From Prevotella sp. (GTDB lineage: Bacteria; Bacteroidota; Bacteroidia; Bacteroidales; Bacteroidaceae): a DNA stretch of 39,176 nucleotides. The notes beneath the pieces were generated by a model that was given only the letters and a program-made list of their open reading frames with translations, did no database searches and was not told where the DNA came from. Of this stretch, positions 1-8,975 are shown in pieces; within the stretch, counting starts at the first letter, position 1; each line of letters starts with the position of its first letter. A program made the translations under genes and the position numbers. Location: NCBI GenBank assembly GCA_024695815.1, contig JAILHK010000006.1:1-39176 (forward strand). Reading direction: 5' to 3'.

Positions 1-1
1 A

Positions 2-1948
2 TTGGCTGAGGAACAGATACTGAACATACCAGAGGCCACGGTGGAATATACGGACGACAACATCCGCCACCTGAGCGACATGGAGCACGTGCGCATCCGC
101 CCGGGCATGTACATCGGCAAGCTCGGCGACGGCTCGCAGTCCGACGACGGCATCTACGTGCTCCTGAAGGAAATCATCGACAACAGCATCGACGAGTTCA
201 AGATGAATGCCGGCAAACGCATCGAGGTGGACATCACCGACGGACGCCGCGTGAGCGTACGCGACTACGGCCGCGGCATCCCCCAGGGCAAGCTCATCGA
301 GGCCGTAAGCGTGCTCAACACCGGAGGCAAGTACGACAGCAAGGCCTTCAAGAAAAGCGTGGGCCTCAACGGCGTCGGCGCCAAAGCCGTCAACGCCCTC
401 AGCGCCGAGTTCGAGGTGCGAAGCTACCGCGACGGCAAGGTGCGCACAGCAGCCTTCAAGCGCGGCGAGCTGGTGAGCGACACCACCGACGACACCACCG
501 ACGAGAACGGAACAGCCATCACCTTCGAACCCGACGACACCATCTTCACCGGCTATGCCTTCCAGCCCGGCTTCGTCGAGACCATGCTCCGCAACTACAC
601 CTATCTCAACACAGGGCTTATAATCATGTACAACGGACGGCGCATCCTCTCACGCAACGGACTCGAGGATCTGCTCGCCGACCGCATGACCACCGACGCC
701 CTCTACCCCATCGTCCACCTCAAAGGCGAGGACATCGAGATAGCCTTCACCCACACCAACCAGTACGGCGAGGAGTACTACTCCTTCGTCAACGGCCAGC
801 ACACCACACAGGGCGGCACACACCAGAGCGCCTTCAAAGAACACATCGCACGCACCATCAAGGAGTTCTACAACAAACCCTTCGAAGTCTCCGACATCCG
901 CAGCGGCATGGTTGCCGCCATCGCCATCAACGTCGAAGAACCCGTTTTCGAGAGCCAGACGAAGGTGAAGCTCGGCTCCACAACCATGTCACCTGGCGGC
1001 GTCAGCCTGAGCAAGTTCGTCGGCGACTTCATCAAGACCGAAGCCGATAACTACCTGCACCGCAACCCCGAGACGGCCGACATCATGCTGCAGAAGATCC
1101 AGGATTCGGAGAAGGAGCGCAAGGCCATCGCCGGCGTCACCAAGCTGGCACGCGAACGGGCCAAGAAGGTCAACATGCACAACCGCAAGCTGCGCGACTG
1201 CCGCTTCCACCTCAACGACGTCAAAGGCGAGCAGGGAGAGGAGAGCTGCATCTTCATCACCGAGGGCGACAGCGCCAGCGGAAGCATCACCAAAAGCCGC
1301 GACGTCAACACCCAGGCCGTCTTCAGCCTGCGCGGCAAACCGCTCAACGCCTTCGGACTCACCAAGAAAGTCGTCTATGAAAACGAGGAGTTCAACCTGC
1401 TGCAGGCTGCCCTCAACATCGAGGACGGGCTGGAAGGCCTGCGCTACAACAAGGTCATCGTGGCTACCGATGCCGATGTCGATGGCATGCACATACGCCT
1501 GCTCATGATCACCTTCTTCCTCCAGTTCTTCCCCGACCTCATCAAGAAAGGGCACGTCTATATCCTCCAGACGCCTCTCTTCCGCGTGCGCAACAAAAAG
1601 AAGAGCATCCGCGGCTTCAAAAAAGAAAACTTCCCCGACGCCGACCCCCACAGCGATTTCGTCACCACATACTGCTATAGCGAGGAGGAGCGACTGGACG
1701 CCATCCACCGCCTCGGACCCAATCCCGAAATCACCCGATTCAAAGGCCTTGGCGAAATCTCGCCCGACGAATTCCGCCATTTCATCGGCAAGGACATACG
1801 CCTCGACCAGGTCACCCTGCAGAAGAACGATGCCGTCATGGGCCTGCTGGAATTCTACATGGGCAAGAACACCATGGAACGCCAGAACTTCATCATCGAC
1901 AACCTGGTGATTGAAGAAGACCGCCCCGAAGAGGACGTTTACGAATAA
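2..1948 (+). CDS. parE: DNA topoisomerase IV subunit B
   Basis: This is the ATPase subunit of type IIA topoisomerase IV, which with ParC decatenates daughter chromosomes using ATP. The GHKL ATP site is visible at the N-terminus: [10 protein letters not shown] near residues 57-66, DYGRGIP near 88-94 and [14 protein letters not shown] near 121-134. The TOPRIM domain shows [10 protein letters not shown] near residue 420 and [10 protein letters not shown] near 490. The early sequence [22 protein letters not shown] is of the ParE type rather than the GyrB type (MYIGDTG...). At about 648 aa the gene is near full length. The first possible start is a TTG at position 2, at the window edge, so the true start may lie just upstream. 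Base composition is distinctly more GC-rich, with C-ending codons, than the following genes. Confidence 0.92.
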   Translation: MAEEQILNIPEATVEYTDDNIRHLSDMEHVRIRPGMYIGKLGDGSQSDDGIYVLLKEIIDNSIDEFKMNAGKRIEVDITDGRRVSVRDYGRGIPQGKLIEAVSVLNTGGKYDSKAFKKSVGLNGVGAKAVNALSAEFEVRSYRDGKVRTAAFKRGELVSDTTDDTTDENGTAITFEPDDTIFTGYAFQPGFVETMLRNYTYLNTGLIIMYNGRRILSRNGLEDLLADRMTTDALYPIVHLKGEDIEIAFTHTNQYGEEYYSFVNGQHTTQGGTHQSAFKEHIARTIKEFYNKPFEVSDIRSGMVAAIAINVEEPVFESQTKVKLGSTTMSPGGVSLSKFVGDFIKTEADNYLHRNPETADIMLQKIQDSEKERKAIAGVTKLARERAKKVNMHNRKLRDCRFHLNDVKGEQGEESCIFITEGDSASGSITKSRDVNTQAVFSLRGKPLNAFGLTKKVVYENEEFNLLQAALNIEDGLEGLRYNKVIVATDADVDGMHIRLLMITFFLQFFPDLIKKGHVYILQTPLFRVRNKKKSIRGFKKENFPDADPHSDFVTTYCYSEEERLDAIHRLGPNPEITRFKGLGEISPDEFRHFIGKDIRLDQVTLQKNDAVMGLLEFYMGKNTMERQNFIIDNLVIEEDRPEEDVYE

Positions 1949-1958
1949 AACAAAAGGT

Positions 1959-2912
1959 ATGAGAAATCAAAAGATGTATGAGGCCGACGACAAGATGATA
2001 TCGCTGATACGCGATAACTACGACCTCTTGCAAATGTTAGGAAGCTTTGGCATCAACCTGGGTTTCGGCGACAAGACCGTCAAGGAGACCTGCGAAGACA
2101 ACCGCGTTGACACCTACACCTTCCTCGCCGTAGTCAACTTCACTATCAATGGCTATAGCGATGCAGAGAACAACGAACAGTTGTCTGTGCCAACCCTCAT
2201 GCACTATCTGCAAGCCAGTCACGCCTACTACCTGGACTTCCAGTTGCCCTTTATCCGTCGTGAACTGGAAGACAGCTTAAACCCTGACGACTCGCTGGGC
2301 CAGCTGATACTGCGCTTCTACGATGCCTACGCACAGGAGATTCGCCGCCATATGCAGTACGAACAGAAGACGCTGTTCCCCTATGTGCAGTCGCTCATCG
2401 ACGGACGCCCCACGGCCGACTACAGCATCGAGACGTTCTCGAAGCATCATGGTGCTGCCGACAAGAAGTTACGCGAGCTGAAACTGCTCATCATCAAATA
2501 TCTGCCCAACGACGGATTGCACAACAACAAGCTCACAGCCACGCTCCACGACATCTACGACAACGAGGAGTGGCTGCGTCAGCATGCCCAGGTCGAGGAC
2601 CACATCTTTGTACCGGCCATCCGCCGACTGGAGCAAATCGTAAAGCAGAGCGACATCACGCGCAACATCTCTGACATGGTGTTCAAGAACAGCGACCAGG
2701 ATGCGATCTCCGACCGCGAGAAAGACGTCATCGTATCGCTGGTACAGGGCATGTCTAACAAAGAGATTGCCGACCACCTCTGCATCTCGGTCAACACGGT
2801 CATCACGCACCGCCGCAACATTGCACGCAAGCTGCAAATCCACTCGCCTGCCGGTCTTACCATCTACGCCATTGTCAATGGCCTGATAGACATCAGCAGC
2901 ATTAAACTATAA
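1959..2912 (+). CDS. Hemerythrin-domain/LuxR-type HTH fusion regulator
   Basis: This is a soluble protein of about 317 aa with an N-terminal four-helix region carrying hemerythrin-like His/Glu spacing (SHAYYLDF, RRHMQYEQ, SKHHGAADK, HAQVEDHIF). Its C-terminus is a LuxR-type helix-turn-helix (ISDREKDVIVSLVQGMSNKEIADHLCISVNTVITHRRNI). The family pairing suggests a diiron site sensing oxygen, nitric oxide or redox state that controls DNA binding, but the ligand is inferred. There is no response-regulator receiver domain. The frame is open back to a TTG at 1911 inside parE. ATG 1959, which follows AAAGG by one base, or ATG 1974 are more plausible starts. The gene lies 10 bp after parE and 12 bp before the S41 protease gene. 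Confidence 0.8.
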   Translation: MRNQKMYEADDKMISLIRDNYDLLQMLGSFGINLGFGDKTVKETCEDNRVDTYTFLAVVNFTINGYSDAENNEQLSVPTLMHYLQASHAYYLDFQLPFIRRELEDSLNPDDSLGQLILRFYDAYAQEIRRHMQYEQKTLFPYVQSLIDGRPTADYSIETFSKHHGAADKKLRELKLLIIKYLPNDGLHNNKLTATLHDIYDNEEWLRQHAQVEDHIFVPAIRRLEQIVKQSDITRNISDMVFKNSDQDAISDREKDVIVSLVQGMSNKEIADHLCISVNTVITHRRNIARKLQIHSPAGLTIYAIVNGLIDISSIKL

Positions 2913-2924
2913 CCTACACAAAAC

Positions 2925-4502
2925 ATGCTTAAAAGACATTATTTACTGATGGCAACGGCCCTGATTGCTCAGGTTGCCTTTGCACAACTTCAACATAAAA
3001 GCGAAAGCAACCTGCGCAAGCTGAACTATGCCGAACAGGTCATCACCAACTTGTATGTCGACGAGGTCGATGAGACTAAATTGGTGGAAGACGCTATCCG
3101 TGGCATGCTGGAGAAACTGGACCCCCACTCCAGCTACACTAACCCACAAGAGACGAAGCAGATGACAGAACCACTGAACGGTTCGTTTGAAGGCATCGGC
3201 GTACAGTTCAACATGGTGGAAGACACACTGCTGGTCATCCAGCCTGTCACCAAGGGGCCCTCGGAGAAGGTGGGCATCCTGGCTGGCGATCGCATCGTAC
3301 ATGTCAACGATACCGCCATTGCCGGTGTGAAGATGTCAAAAGAGGAGATCATGCGCCGACTGCGCGGTCCCAAAGGCACCACTGTCAAACTGGGCATCCG
3401 TCGTCATGGCATCAGCGACGAACTTGTGTTCATGGTGAAACGTGACAAGATTCCTGTTCACTCTATCGATGCCACCTACATGATTCAACCTGGCATCGGC
3501 TATATCCGCATTGGTAACTTCAGCGCCACCACCTATAAGGAGTTTATGGAGAGCATGGAGAAGCTGAAGACACAAGGCATGCGCGACCTGATCCTCGACT
3601 TGCAGGAGAATGGTGGCGGCTACCTGCAGGCGGCTGCCGACTTGGCAGGAGAGTTTTTGAACCGTGGCGACATGATTGTCTATACCGAGGGACGCCGCGT
3701 ACCCCGTCGTGACTACACCGCACCACGCAACGGCAGCTTTCTCGATGGCAAGGTCGTGGTGCTCATCGATCAGTTTACCGCCTCTGCTGCCGAGATTGTG
3801 ACAAGTGCCATTCAGGACCACGACCGTGGCCTGGTAGTGGGTCGCCGCTCTTATGGCAAGGGTTTGGTTCAGCGCCCTGTTGACTTGCCAGACGGTTCGA
3901 TGATTCGTCTCACCATAGCCCATTACTACACCCCTTCAGGACGCTGTATTCAGAAGCCCTATGAGAAAGGTAATAAGAAGAGCTACGACGAAGACCTGCT
4001 GAACCGCCTGAAGGCTGGCGAGCTGACCAACGCTGATAGCATTCACTTTGCCGACTCACTGAAGTATTACACATTGAAAGAGCACCGCACCGTATATGGC
4101 GGCGGTGGCATCATGCCCGACTACTTCGTACCGCTCGATACCACCAAGTACACACGCTATCACCGCGAGTTGGCTGCCAAGAGTGTCGTGCTGCAGCAGA
4201 ACCTGCGCTATGTGGACAGCAAACGAAAGGAACTGAAGAAGCGCTATCCCGACTTCGCCGAGTTCAAAGCCAACTTCGAGGTACCTCAGTCGTTGGTGGA
4301 TCAAATCATAAAGGAAGGCGAGAAACAAAACATTAAGCCCAAAGACGAGAACGAGCGTCAGCAGACTCTGCCTTACCTGCGCCAGCAGTTAAAGGCCCTG
4401 ATAGCCCGCGACCTGTGGGACATGAGCGAATATTTCTCTGTGTTCAACGACACCAACGACACGGTGAAGCGAGCACTTGAGTTACTAACAGACAAAAAGT
4501 AA
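2925..4502 (+). CDS. Secreted S41 family C-terminal processing protease
   Basis: This is a periplasmic carboxyl-terminal processing serine protease of the CtpA/Prc type. A signal peptide ends near residue 20 (ALIAQVAFAQ). A PDZ domain spans roughly residues 85-165, with GIGVQF and VGILAGDRIVHVND. The S41 core has the catalytic Ser in FTASAAEIV (about S287) and the Lys in SYGKGLVQ (about K312), so the Ser/Lys dyad is intact. The C-terminal extension of about 190 residues is usual for Bacteroidota members. The substrate is unknown; such enzymes trim C-termini of envelope proteins. ATG 2925 is the only start that keeps the signal peptide. The gene is followed by ybeY after 5 bp, suggesting co-transcription. 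Confidence 0.9.
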   Translation: MLKRHYLLMATALIAQVAFAQLQHKSESNLRKLNYAEQVITNLYVDEVDETKLVEDAIRGMLEKLDPHSSYTNPQETKQMTEPLNGSFEGIGVQFNMVEDTLLVIQPVTKGPSEKVGILAGDRIVHVNDTAIAGVKMSKEEIMRRLRGPKGTTVKLGIRRHGISDELVFMVKRDKIPVHSIDATYMIQPGIGYIRIGNFSATTYKEFMESMEKLKTQGMRDLILDLQENGGGYLQAAADLAGEFLNRGDMIVYTEGRRVPRRDYTAPRNGSFLDGKVVVLIDQFTASAAEIVTSAIQDHDRGLVVGRRSYGKGLVQRPVDLPDGSMIRLTIAHYYTPSGRCIQKPYEKGNKKSYDEDLLNRLKAGELTNADSIHFADSLKYYTLKEHRTVYGGGGIMPDYFVPLDTTKYTRYHRELAAKSVVLQQNLRYVDSKRKELKKRYPDFAEFKANFEVPQSLVDQIIKEGEKQNIKPKDENERQQTLPYLRQQLKALIARDLWDMSEYFSVFNDTNDTVKRALELLTDKK

Positions 4503-4507
4503 ATAAG

Positions 4508-4918
4508 ATGATAACCTACAGTTCAGAAAATGTGAAGTTCCCCACCATCAAGCGACGTGAAACCACAGCATGGATTAAGAAGGTGGCTGCCACCTATCAG
4601 AAAAAGATTGGCGAGGTGGGCTACCTGTTCTGCGACGATGAACATATCCTGGAGGTCAACCGCGAGTATCTGGGACACGACTACTACACCGACATCATCA
4701 CCTTCGACTATTGCGAAGATGATGTGCTGAACGGCGACCTGGTCATCTCGCTCGACACTGTACGCTCCAACGCAGAGCTCTTCAAAAAGCCATACGACGA
4801 AGAGCTACACCGCGTCATCATCCACGGCATCCTGCACTTGTGTGGCATCAACGATAAGGGTCCCGGAGAACGCGAGATTATGGAAGCGGCCGAGAATCGT
4901 GCCCTCAGTCTTCGTTAG
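4508..4918 (+). CDS. ybeY: Endoribonuclease YbeY (rRNA maturation factor)
   Basis: This is a metal-dependent RNase involved in 16S rRNA 3'-end maturation and 70S ribosome quality control. The 136-aa protein has the family core LNREYLGHDYYTDIITFDY-like segment (here beginning VNREYLGHDYYTDIITF) and the metal-binding HGILHL (His106 and His110). The third ligand of the usual HGxLHLxGxDH motif is not a His here: the sequence reads GINDKGPGE. Similar changes may be common in Bacteroidota, so this need not mean loss of activity. The gene starts 5 bp after the S41 protease stop. Its last 14 bases overlap the 3' end of the convergent coaD gene. Confidence 0.88.
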   Translation: MITYSSENVKFPTIKRRETTAWIKKVAATYQKKIGEVGYLFCDDEHILEVNREYLGHDYYTDIITFDYCEDDVLNGDLVISLDTVRSNAELFKKPYDEELHRVIIHGILHLCGINDKGPGEREIMEAAENRALSLR

Positions 4919-5372
4919 TCGTCGGCAAGAAGTCGCTGACGTCCACCCCGAAGTGCTGCAGTTCACGCACCATCGACGATGACACGCTCGACAGCTGCGG
5001 CTCGCTATAAAGAAGGATGGTCTCTATCTCGCCGCCACTGATCTGGCGGTTGATGTCAGCCTGCTCACGTTCGTATTCGAAGTCCTTCACCGAGCGCACC
5101 CCTTTCACAATGAAACGAGCGCCCACACTACGAGCAAAGTCGATGGCCAACCCATAGTAAGGTTTCACCTCAATACGCGCCTCGTTGCGGTAAAGCTTAG
5201 CGATGGCTTCCATCCGTGCCTCGGCAGGCACCATGCCAGGCTTCGATACATGGTCGCCCACCACGCCAATGACCAAACGGTCGAACAGTGGCAGTGCTCT
5301 TCTGACGATAGAGTCATGTCCAACAGTATAGGGATTAAAGCTTCCCACAAAGATACCAATCTTCTCTTTCAT
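4905..5372 (-). CDS. coaD: Pantetheine-phosphate adenylyltransferase
   Basis: CoaD transfers AMP from ATP to 4'-phosphopantetheine, the penultimate step of coenzyme A synthesis, in the cytoplasm. The 155-aa product carries the nucleotidyltransferase motif GSFNPYTVGH (residues 10-19, the T/HxGH signature), the substrate loop RFIVKGVRSVKDFEYE, and the C-terminal SSVSSSMVRE that corresponds to the family's ISSSxVRE. The frame is open a further 27 bases upstream, but the Met at 5372 begins the conserved region and lies just after a TACTTTTG promoter element, leaving almost no 5' leader. The 3' end overlaps ybeY tail-to-tail. Confidence 0.93.
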   Translation of the reverse strand: MKEKIGIFVGSFNPYTVGHDSIVRRALPLFDRLVIGVVGDHVSKPGMVPAEARMEAIAKLYRNEARIEVKPYYGLAIDFARSVGARFIVKGVRSVKDFEYEREQADINRQISGGEIETILLYSEPQLSSVSSSMVRELQHFGVDVSDFLPTTNED

Positions 5373-5377
5373 GGGTA

Positions 5378-5407
5378 CAAAAGTACAAAAAAAAGGCAAG
5401 AAACAAA
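5378..5407 (-). promoter_or_regulatory. Probable coaD promoter
   Basis: Reading the minus strand, TACTTTTG (5378-5385) matches the Bacteroidota -7 consensus TAnnTTTG. A TTTTG tract about 18 bases upstream (5404-5407) could serve as the -33 element. That tract lies in the loop of the terminator hairpin of the upstream small gene. The -7 element ends only 5 bases before the coaD start codon, so the transcript would be leaderless or nearly so. Assignment is by motif only. Confidence 0.5.
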
Positions 5408-5424
5408 ACGTTCTTGCCTTTTTT
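5389..5424 (-). terminator. Intrinsic terminator downstream of the small HTH gene
   Basis: A perfect inverted repeat has arms at 5389-5402 and 5411-5424 (14 bp, core GGCAAGAA/TTCTTGCC) with an 8-base loop. On the minus strand the stem ends in a run of T residues. It begins 7 bases after the stop of the 5432-5644 gene and separates that gene from coaD. Confidence 0.8.
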
Positions 5425-5431
5425 CTATGTC

Positions 5432-5644
5432 TTACTTGCCCTTCTTGTTCAGGTCCTTAGACAATTCCTTGAAGAAGTCATGGTTCAAAATAACGCAAAA
5501 CTGTTCCAACAGCTTTGTATTAATATCCTTGCGAGCATAGATGTTGTAGATGTTGGTGCGCTCGCAATTAATAATCTTAGCGATGGCGATGGCAGACATG
5601 TGCTTTTCCTTCATCACCTCTTTGATTCTGTTTCCGATGTGCAT
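5432..5644 (-). CDS. Small Cro/C1-type helix-turn-helix protein
   Basis: This 70-aa protein is almost entirely one DNA-binding domain. Residues about 4-60 (RIKEVMKEKHMSAIAIAKII, then CERTNIYNIYARKDINTKLL) match the Cro/C1 (XRE) helix-turn-helix pattern, followed by a short basic tail (LSKDLNKKGK). It is likely a transcriptional regulator, but its target is unknown. It begins 31 bases after the stop of the hybrid sensor gene, in the same direction, and is followed by a strong terminator, so the two may be one transcript. No toxin or phage partner gene is adjacent. Confidence 0.72.
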   Translation of the reverse strand: MHIGNRIKEVMKEKHMSAIAIAKIINCERTNIYNIYARKDINTKLLEQFCVILNHDFFKELSKDLNKKGK

Positions 5645-5675
5645 AGTGTTCGTGAGTTTAAAATTTGTTTATAAT

Positions 5676-7451
5676 CTATATTTGTTTCCGATATTGCGAA
5701 GGAGTAATGTCGAATGTTTGCTTGAATATTCGACTAAAATAGGCCACATCATCGAAGCCACATCTCTGCGCCACGTCGCCGATAGTCATATTAACATCGG
5801 CCTTCAATAGTCGTTTGGCGCGTGCCAGACGTAGTTGCATGATGTAGGTGGACGAGTTCTGGTTGGTGATAGCCAGCATTCGACGGTTCAGTTGACTGCG
5901 ACTCATGGCCATTTCCTTGGCCACGCTCTCAATGTCCACATTTCCAGAAGCCATCAGGCGGTACACCACATCCAGCAGATGGGTCATGAATACCCGGTCT
6001 TTTCGTGGCAGACTCTCCACAGACACCTCTGCCTGTCCTGCCACTTCTTCAAACTTCTGTTTCAGCAGCCTCTGCCGTTCGATGAGCTTACGCACCCTGA
6101 CCACCAGTTCCTCTGAGTTGAACGGCTTCATCAGGTAGGCATCGGCGCCTGCCTCAAGTCCTCTAATCTTGTCGTCTTCGGTAACCTGCGCCGAGATAAT
6201 AATCACCGGAGTATGGTTCAGCTGGTCGTTATTCTTCACCTGACGGCAAAGTTCCAATCCATCCTTATCGCCAGGCATCGTGACATCGGTAATGATAATA
6301 TCGGGCATATTTTCCAAAGCCTTTTCCATTCCTTCCTTGGCACTACGAGCATAGATCAGCTTACACTGTTTCAGGTGCATGCCAATATAGTATGCCAGAT
6401 CTTGGTTGTCTTCAACAATCAGAACTACTGAAGAATCGGGTGCCGACAGGTTCTTGTCCTTCAGCGTATTGTCTGCAGGCTTTTTCTCCAATTCTACTGA
6501 CAATGATGCAGTCGTATCTGCTTCTGAGGCAACGAGAGGCACAACCTTTCCTGCATATTTCATAGGCAGACACACCGAAAAAGTGCTACCTTTGCCCACC
6601 ACGCTCTCTACCGTGATACGTCCCCTCATGGCCTCCACCATCATCTTTGCCATTGGCAAACTTAACATGGTGCCAGCATCAGCCATAGAATTATCAGCAT
6701 GATTACACATGTCGAATATACGTGGCAACAGGTCGGGTGCTATACCTGCACCATTATCTTTAACCTGTACCATGAGTTCCGCACCATTGACCACTTCTAA
6801 CGAGACATCTATGTTACCATAGTCACCGGTGTACTTGATGGCATTTGCCAACAGGTTTGACAGGACACGATGTATGTAGGCAGGCACAAAGTCCATTTCA
6901 ATAGACGTCAGCGAGTGATGATATCTCAAGTGCTGACGCTTTCTGTCGGCATCGGGCTGATGGTTCTGCAGAATCATACCCACATAGGCCACCACATTGC
7001 CATGCTTCCATTTAGCCTCGCCAATGACCGACTGAACACGCGTAATATCTAGCAAGGTTGCCTCGAGTGCCAAAAGCGTTTCTGCCTGTCTAACCAACAT
7101 CCTCGCCGTTGTTGGCACGGAAATATTATTTTCTTCGCTTGGCTTTTCAAGTTGCTTTCCCAATCCCTTGATGAGCGAGAGCGGATCTCTAAACTCATGA
7201 ACCACACTCAACAGAAAGCGTTCACGCATAGCAATGGTCTGCTGCATCATCTTTCGACGGTGAATACCAATACGAAGTTGAATGACCAGCAGTATCAGAG
7301 CCACCGACAATATTACCAGCACCGTAATTAACGCTACAAAAATGACAGCCTGACTTAGAAACAGATGCTCGCCATACATTGGCACAGCAAAAACACTATG
7401 TGCCATAACAGCGAAAACAAATGTTGTAATAAGCCTTAGATAGGTATGCAT
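5676..7451 (-). CDS. Hybrid two-component regulator: histidine kinase, receiver, AraC HTH
   Basis: This 591-aa protein combines sensor kinase and transcription factor. An N-terminal signal-like hydrophobic stretch (1-22) is followed by about 10 polar residues and one membrane segment (about 33-58). The HisKA domain has the phospho-accepting His in VVHEFRDP (H85). The ATPase domain has an N-box (NLLANAIKYTG, about 199-209) and DNGAGI (232-237), but the second glycine box is weak (DAGTMLSLPMAKMM). The receiver domain (342-460) has acidic residues E347/D348, phospho-acceptor D389 and K442. The AraC-type HTH occupies about 490-591. Unlike classical Bacteroidota hybrid regulators it lacks the large periplasmic beta-propeller sensor. 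The target genes are unknown; it is too far from the 8.9-28.8 kb operon to assign. Confidence 0.88.
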   Translation of the reverse strand: MHTYLRLITTFVFAVMAHSVFAVPMYGEHLFLSQAVIFVALITVLVILSVALILLVIQLRIGIHRRKMMQQTIAMRERFLLSVVHEFRDPLSLIKGLGKQLEKPSEENNISVPTTARMLVRQAETLLALEATLLDITRVQSVIGEAKWKHGNVVAYVGMILQNHQPDADRKRQHLRYHHSLTSIEMDFVPAYIHRVLSNLLANAIKYTGDYGNIDVSLEVVNGAELMVQVKDNGAGIAPDLLPRIFDMCNHADNSMADAGTMLSLPMAKMMVEAMRGRITVESVVGKGSTFSVCLPMKYAGKVVPLVASEADTTASLSVELEKKPADNTLKDKNLSAPDSSVVLIVEDNQDLAYYIGMHLKQCKLIYARSAKEGMEKALENMPDIIITDVTMPGDKDGLELCRQVKNNDQLNHTPVIIISAQVTEDDKIRGLEAGADAYLMKPFNSEELVVRVRKLIERQRLLKQKFEEVAGQAEVSVESLPRKDRVFMTHLLDVVYRLMASGNVDIESVAKEMAMSRSQLNRRMLAITNQNSSTYIMQLRLARAKRLLKADVNMTIGDVAQRCGFDDVAYFSRIFKQTFDITPSQYRKQI

Positions 7452-7488
7452 TTTGATGTAGTTTTTAATCTCGCTCTAATAATTGCAA

Positions 7489-7496
7489 CAAAATTA
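7489..7496 (-). promoter_or_regulatory. Candidate -7 element of the hybrid regulator gene
   Basis: TAATTTTG on the minus strand fits TAnnTTTG and lies 38 bases before the start of the hybrid regulator. No -33 element at standard spacing was recognised. The 7452-7725 gap is very AT-rich, and a second identical match occurs at 7619-7626, so chance is a real possibility. Confidence 0.3.
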
Positions 7497-7725
7497 CAAA
7501 AAAAACAATAGTTTTCCTCTACTCCAATGGAATTTCCGTCTATTTTTTATATATGGTTACAAATAACTTTTTACTCCATATTTAATTGTCAATCAATTTA
7601 TTACAAAGGATAGTGCTCCAAAATTACAAAATAATAACACAAAAAAAGACTAAAATTTCCAAGAAAATTAAACAAAACCCATTTTCGCAATCAGCAGTTT
7701 TAGAACTATAAAAGCGCCATCGTCG

Positions 7726-8769
7726 CTACTCGTCGAACAGTCCTGGCTGCATAATGCCACCAGAATAGGGGTTGCGACCAAAGTGGCGGTAGGCCAAATC
7801 GGTCACCATGCGTCCACGTGGTGTGCGTTTGATGAAACCCTCCATGATGAGGAAAGGCTCATAGACTTCCTCTACCGTACCGGCATCCTCGCCAATGGCA
7901 GTGGCAATGGTGGTGATACCTACCGGACCACCACGGAACTTATCGATGATGGTGAGCAGAATCTTATTGTCAATCTCGTCTAATCCATATTTATCAATAT
8001 TCAGTGCTGTCAGAGCCACACGCGAGATGGTCGTATCGATGGCACCATTTCCCTTCACTTGGGCAAAGTCTCTGACGCGGCGCAGCAGCGCATTGGCAAT
8101 ACGTGGCGTACCACGACTGCGTCCTGCAATCTCAATAGCAGCGTCCTCGGTGATGGGTACACCCAGAATCGATGCCGAACGCTCGATGATACGTGCCAGC
8201 GTCTCTGGGTCATAGTACTCCAGATGCATGTTGATACCGAAGCGTGCACGTAGTGGTGCCGTCAGCAGTCCGCTACGTGTGGTGGCTCCCACCAGCGTAA
8301 AGGGGTTCAAGTCTATCTGGATGGAACGTGCCGACGGGCCCTTGTCTATCATGATGTCGATGCGATAGTCCTCCATGGCACTGTACAGGTACTCCTCCAC
8401 AACGGGCGACAGACGGTGTATCTCGTCGATAAACAGCACGTCGCGCGGCTCTAGTGAGGTCAGAATACCTGCCAAATCGCCTGGTTTGTCGAGCACCGGA
8501 CCGCTGGTAATCTTGAAGCCCACGCCCAGCTCGTTGGCTATAATGTTAGACAAAGTGGTCTTACCCAGTCCTGGAGGACCGTGCAAGAGTGTATGGTCGA
8601 GCGGTTCACCACGATACTTTGCTGCCTCAACGAACACCTCCAGATTCTCTACAATCTTCTGTTGTCCGCTGAAGTCGCCGAATCGAAGTGGTCGCAGCGC
8701 ATTCTCGAAATCTTTTTCGCCGCCACCAGCATACCGTTCTTCCCTAATATCGAAATCTTCGTCCATCAT
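7726..8769 (-). CDS. ruvB: Holliday junction branch migration ATPase RuvB
   Basis: RuvB is the hexameric AAA+ motor that, with RuvA, drives branch migration of Holliday junctions during recombinational repair. The 347-aa length is typical. The sequence shows [11 protein letters not shown] near 26-36, Walker [10 protein letters not shown] (64-72), Walker B FIDEIHRL (113-120), the sensor-1 segment LVGATTRSG and arginine-finger region RARFG, and the C-terminal winged-helix region ending [20 protein letters not shown]. Two adjacent Met codons (8769 and 8766) are equally possible starts. The gene stands alone between the hybrid regulator gene and the terminator of the large surface-protein operon. 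Confidence 0.96.
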   Translation of the reverse strand: MMDEDFDIREERYAGGGEKDFENALRPLRFGDFSGQQKIVENLEVFVEAAKYRGEPLDHTLLHGPPGLGKTTLSNIIANELGVGFKITSGPVLDKPGDLAGILTSLEPRDVLFIDEIHRLSPVVEEYLYSAMEDYRIDIMIDKGPSARSIQIDLNPFTLVGATTRSGLLTAPLRARFGINMHLEYYDPETLARIIERSASILGVPITEDAAIEIAGRSRGTPRIANALLRRVRDFAQVKGNGAIDTTISRVALTALNIDKYGLDEIDNKILLTIIDKFRGGPVGITTIATAIGEDAGTVEEVYEPFLIMEGFIKRTPRGRMVTDLAYRHFGRNPYSGGIMQPGLFDE

Positions 8770-8777
8770 TTGCGGTG

Positions 8778-8785
8778 CAAAGATA
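8778..8785 (-). promoter_or_regulatory. Candidate -7 element of ruvB
   Basis: TATCTTTG on the minus strand matches TAnnTTTG exactly and ends 8 bases before the first ruvB Met codon, implying a very short or absent leader. A TTTG occurs 12 bases upstream of it, too close for the usual 19-21 base spacing. Motif evidence only. Confidence 0.4.
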
Positions 8786-8890
8786 CGAAGATAAAATCAA
8801 ATTTGTGTCATTCTCTTTTGAATTTTGTCTAAAACACCAAAAAAAATATAGTCATTTTTTCTCTCGTTCTGCCCGCCTTCAAAACAAAAC

Positions 8891-8924
8891 GAAGCCCGCA
8901 TGCCTTCAAAAGCATACGGGCTTC
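8891..8924 (-). terminator. Terminator of the eight-gene surface-protein/GH31 operon
   Basis: An inverted repeat with 8-bp outer arms (GAAGCCCG at 8891-8898 and CGGGCTTC at 8917-8924), extended by an inner ATGC/GCAT pairing, is followed on the minus strand by GTTTTGTTTT. It lies about 50 bases after the stop of GLUG protein D and ends the same-strand gene run. Confidence 0.75.
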
Positions 8925-8938
8925 GTCCTTATAGTGTC

Positions 8939-8959
8939 CAAGCCGATACCATCGGCTTG
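8939..8959 (-). terminator. Second hairpin between GLUG protein D and its terminator
   Basis: A perfect 9-bp stem (CAAGCCGAT at 8939-8947, ATCGGCTTG at 8951-8959) with a 3-base loop sits 16 bases after the stop at 8976. It lacks a T tract. It may protect the 3' end of the long transcript or assist termination at 8891-8924. Confidence 0.5.
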
Positions 8960-8975
8960 TTCAGTCGTTCGCAGC

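Noticed and set aside
989..1780. Minus-strand open frame opposite parE
   Set aside because: GC-rich codon use in parE leaves antisense frames open; the product is low-complexity Val/Ala/Glu/Asp with no family features.
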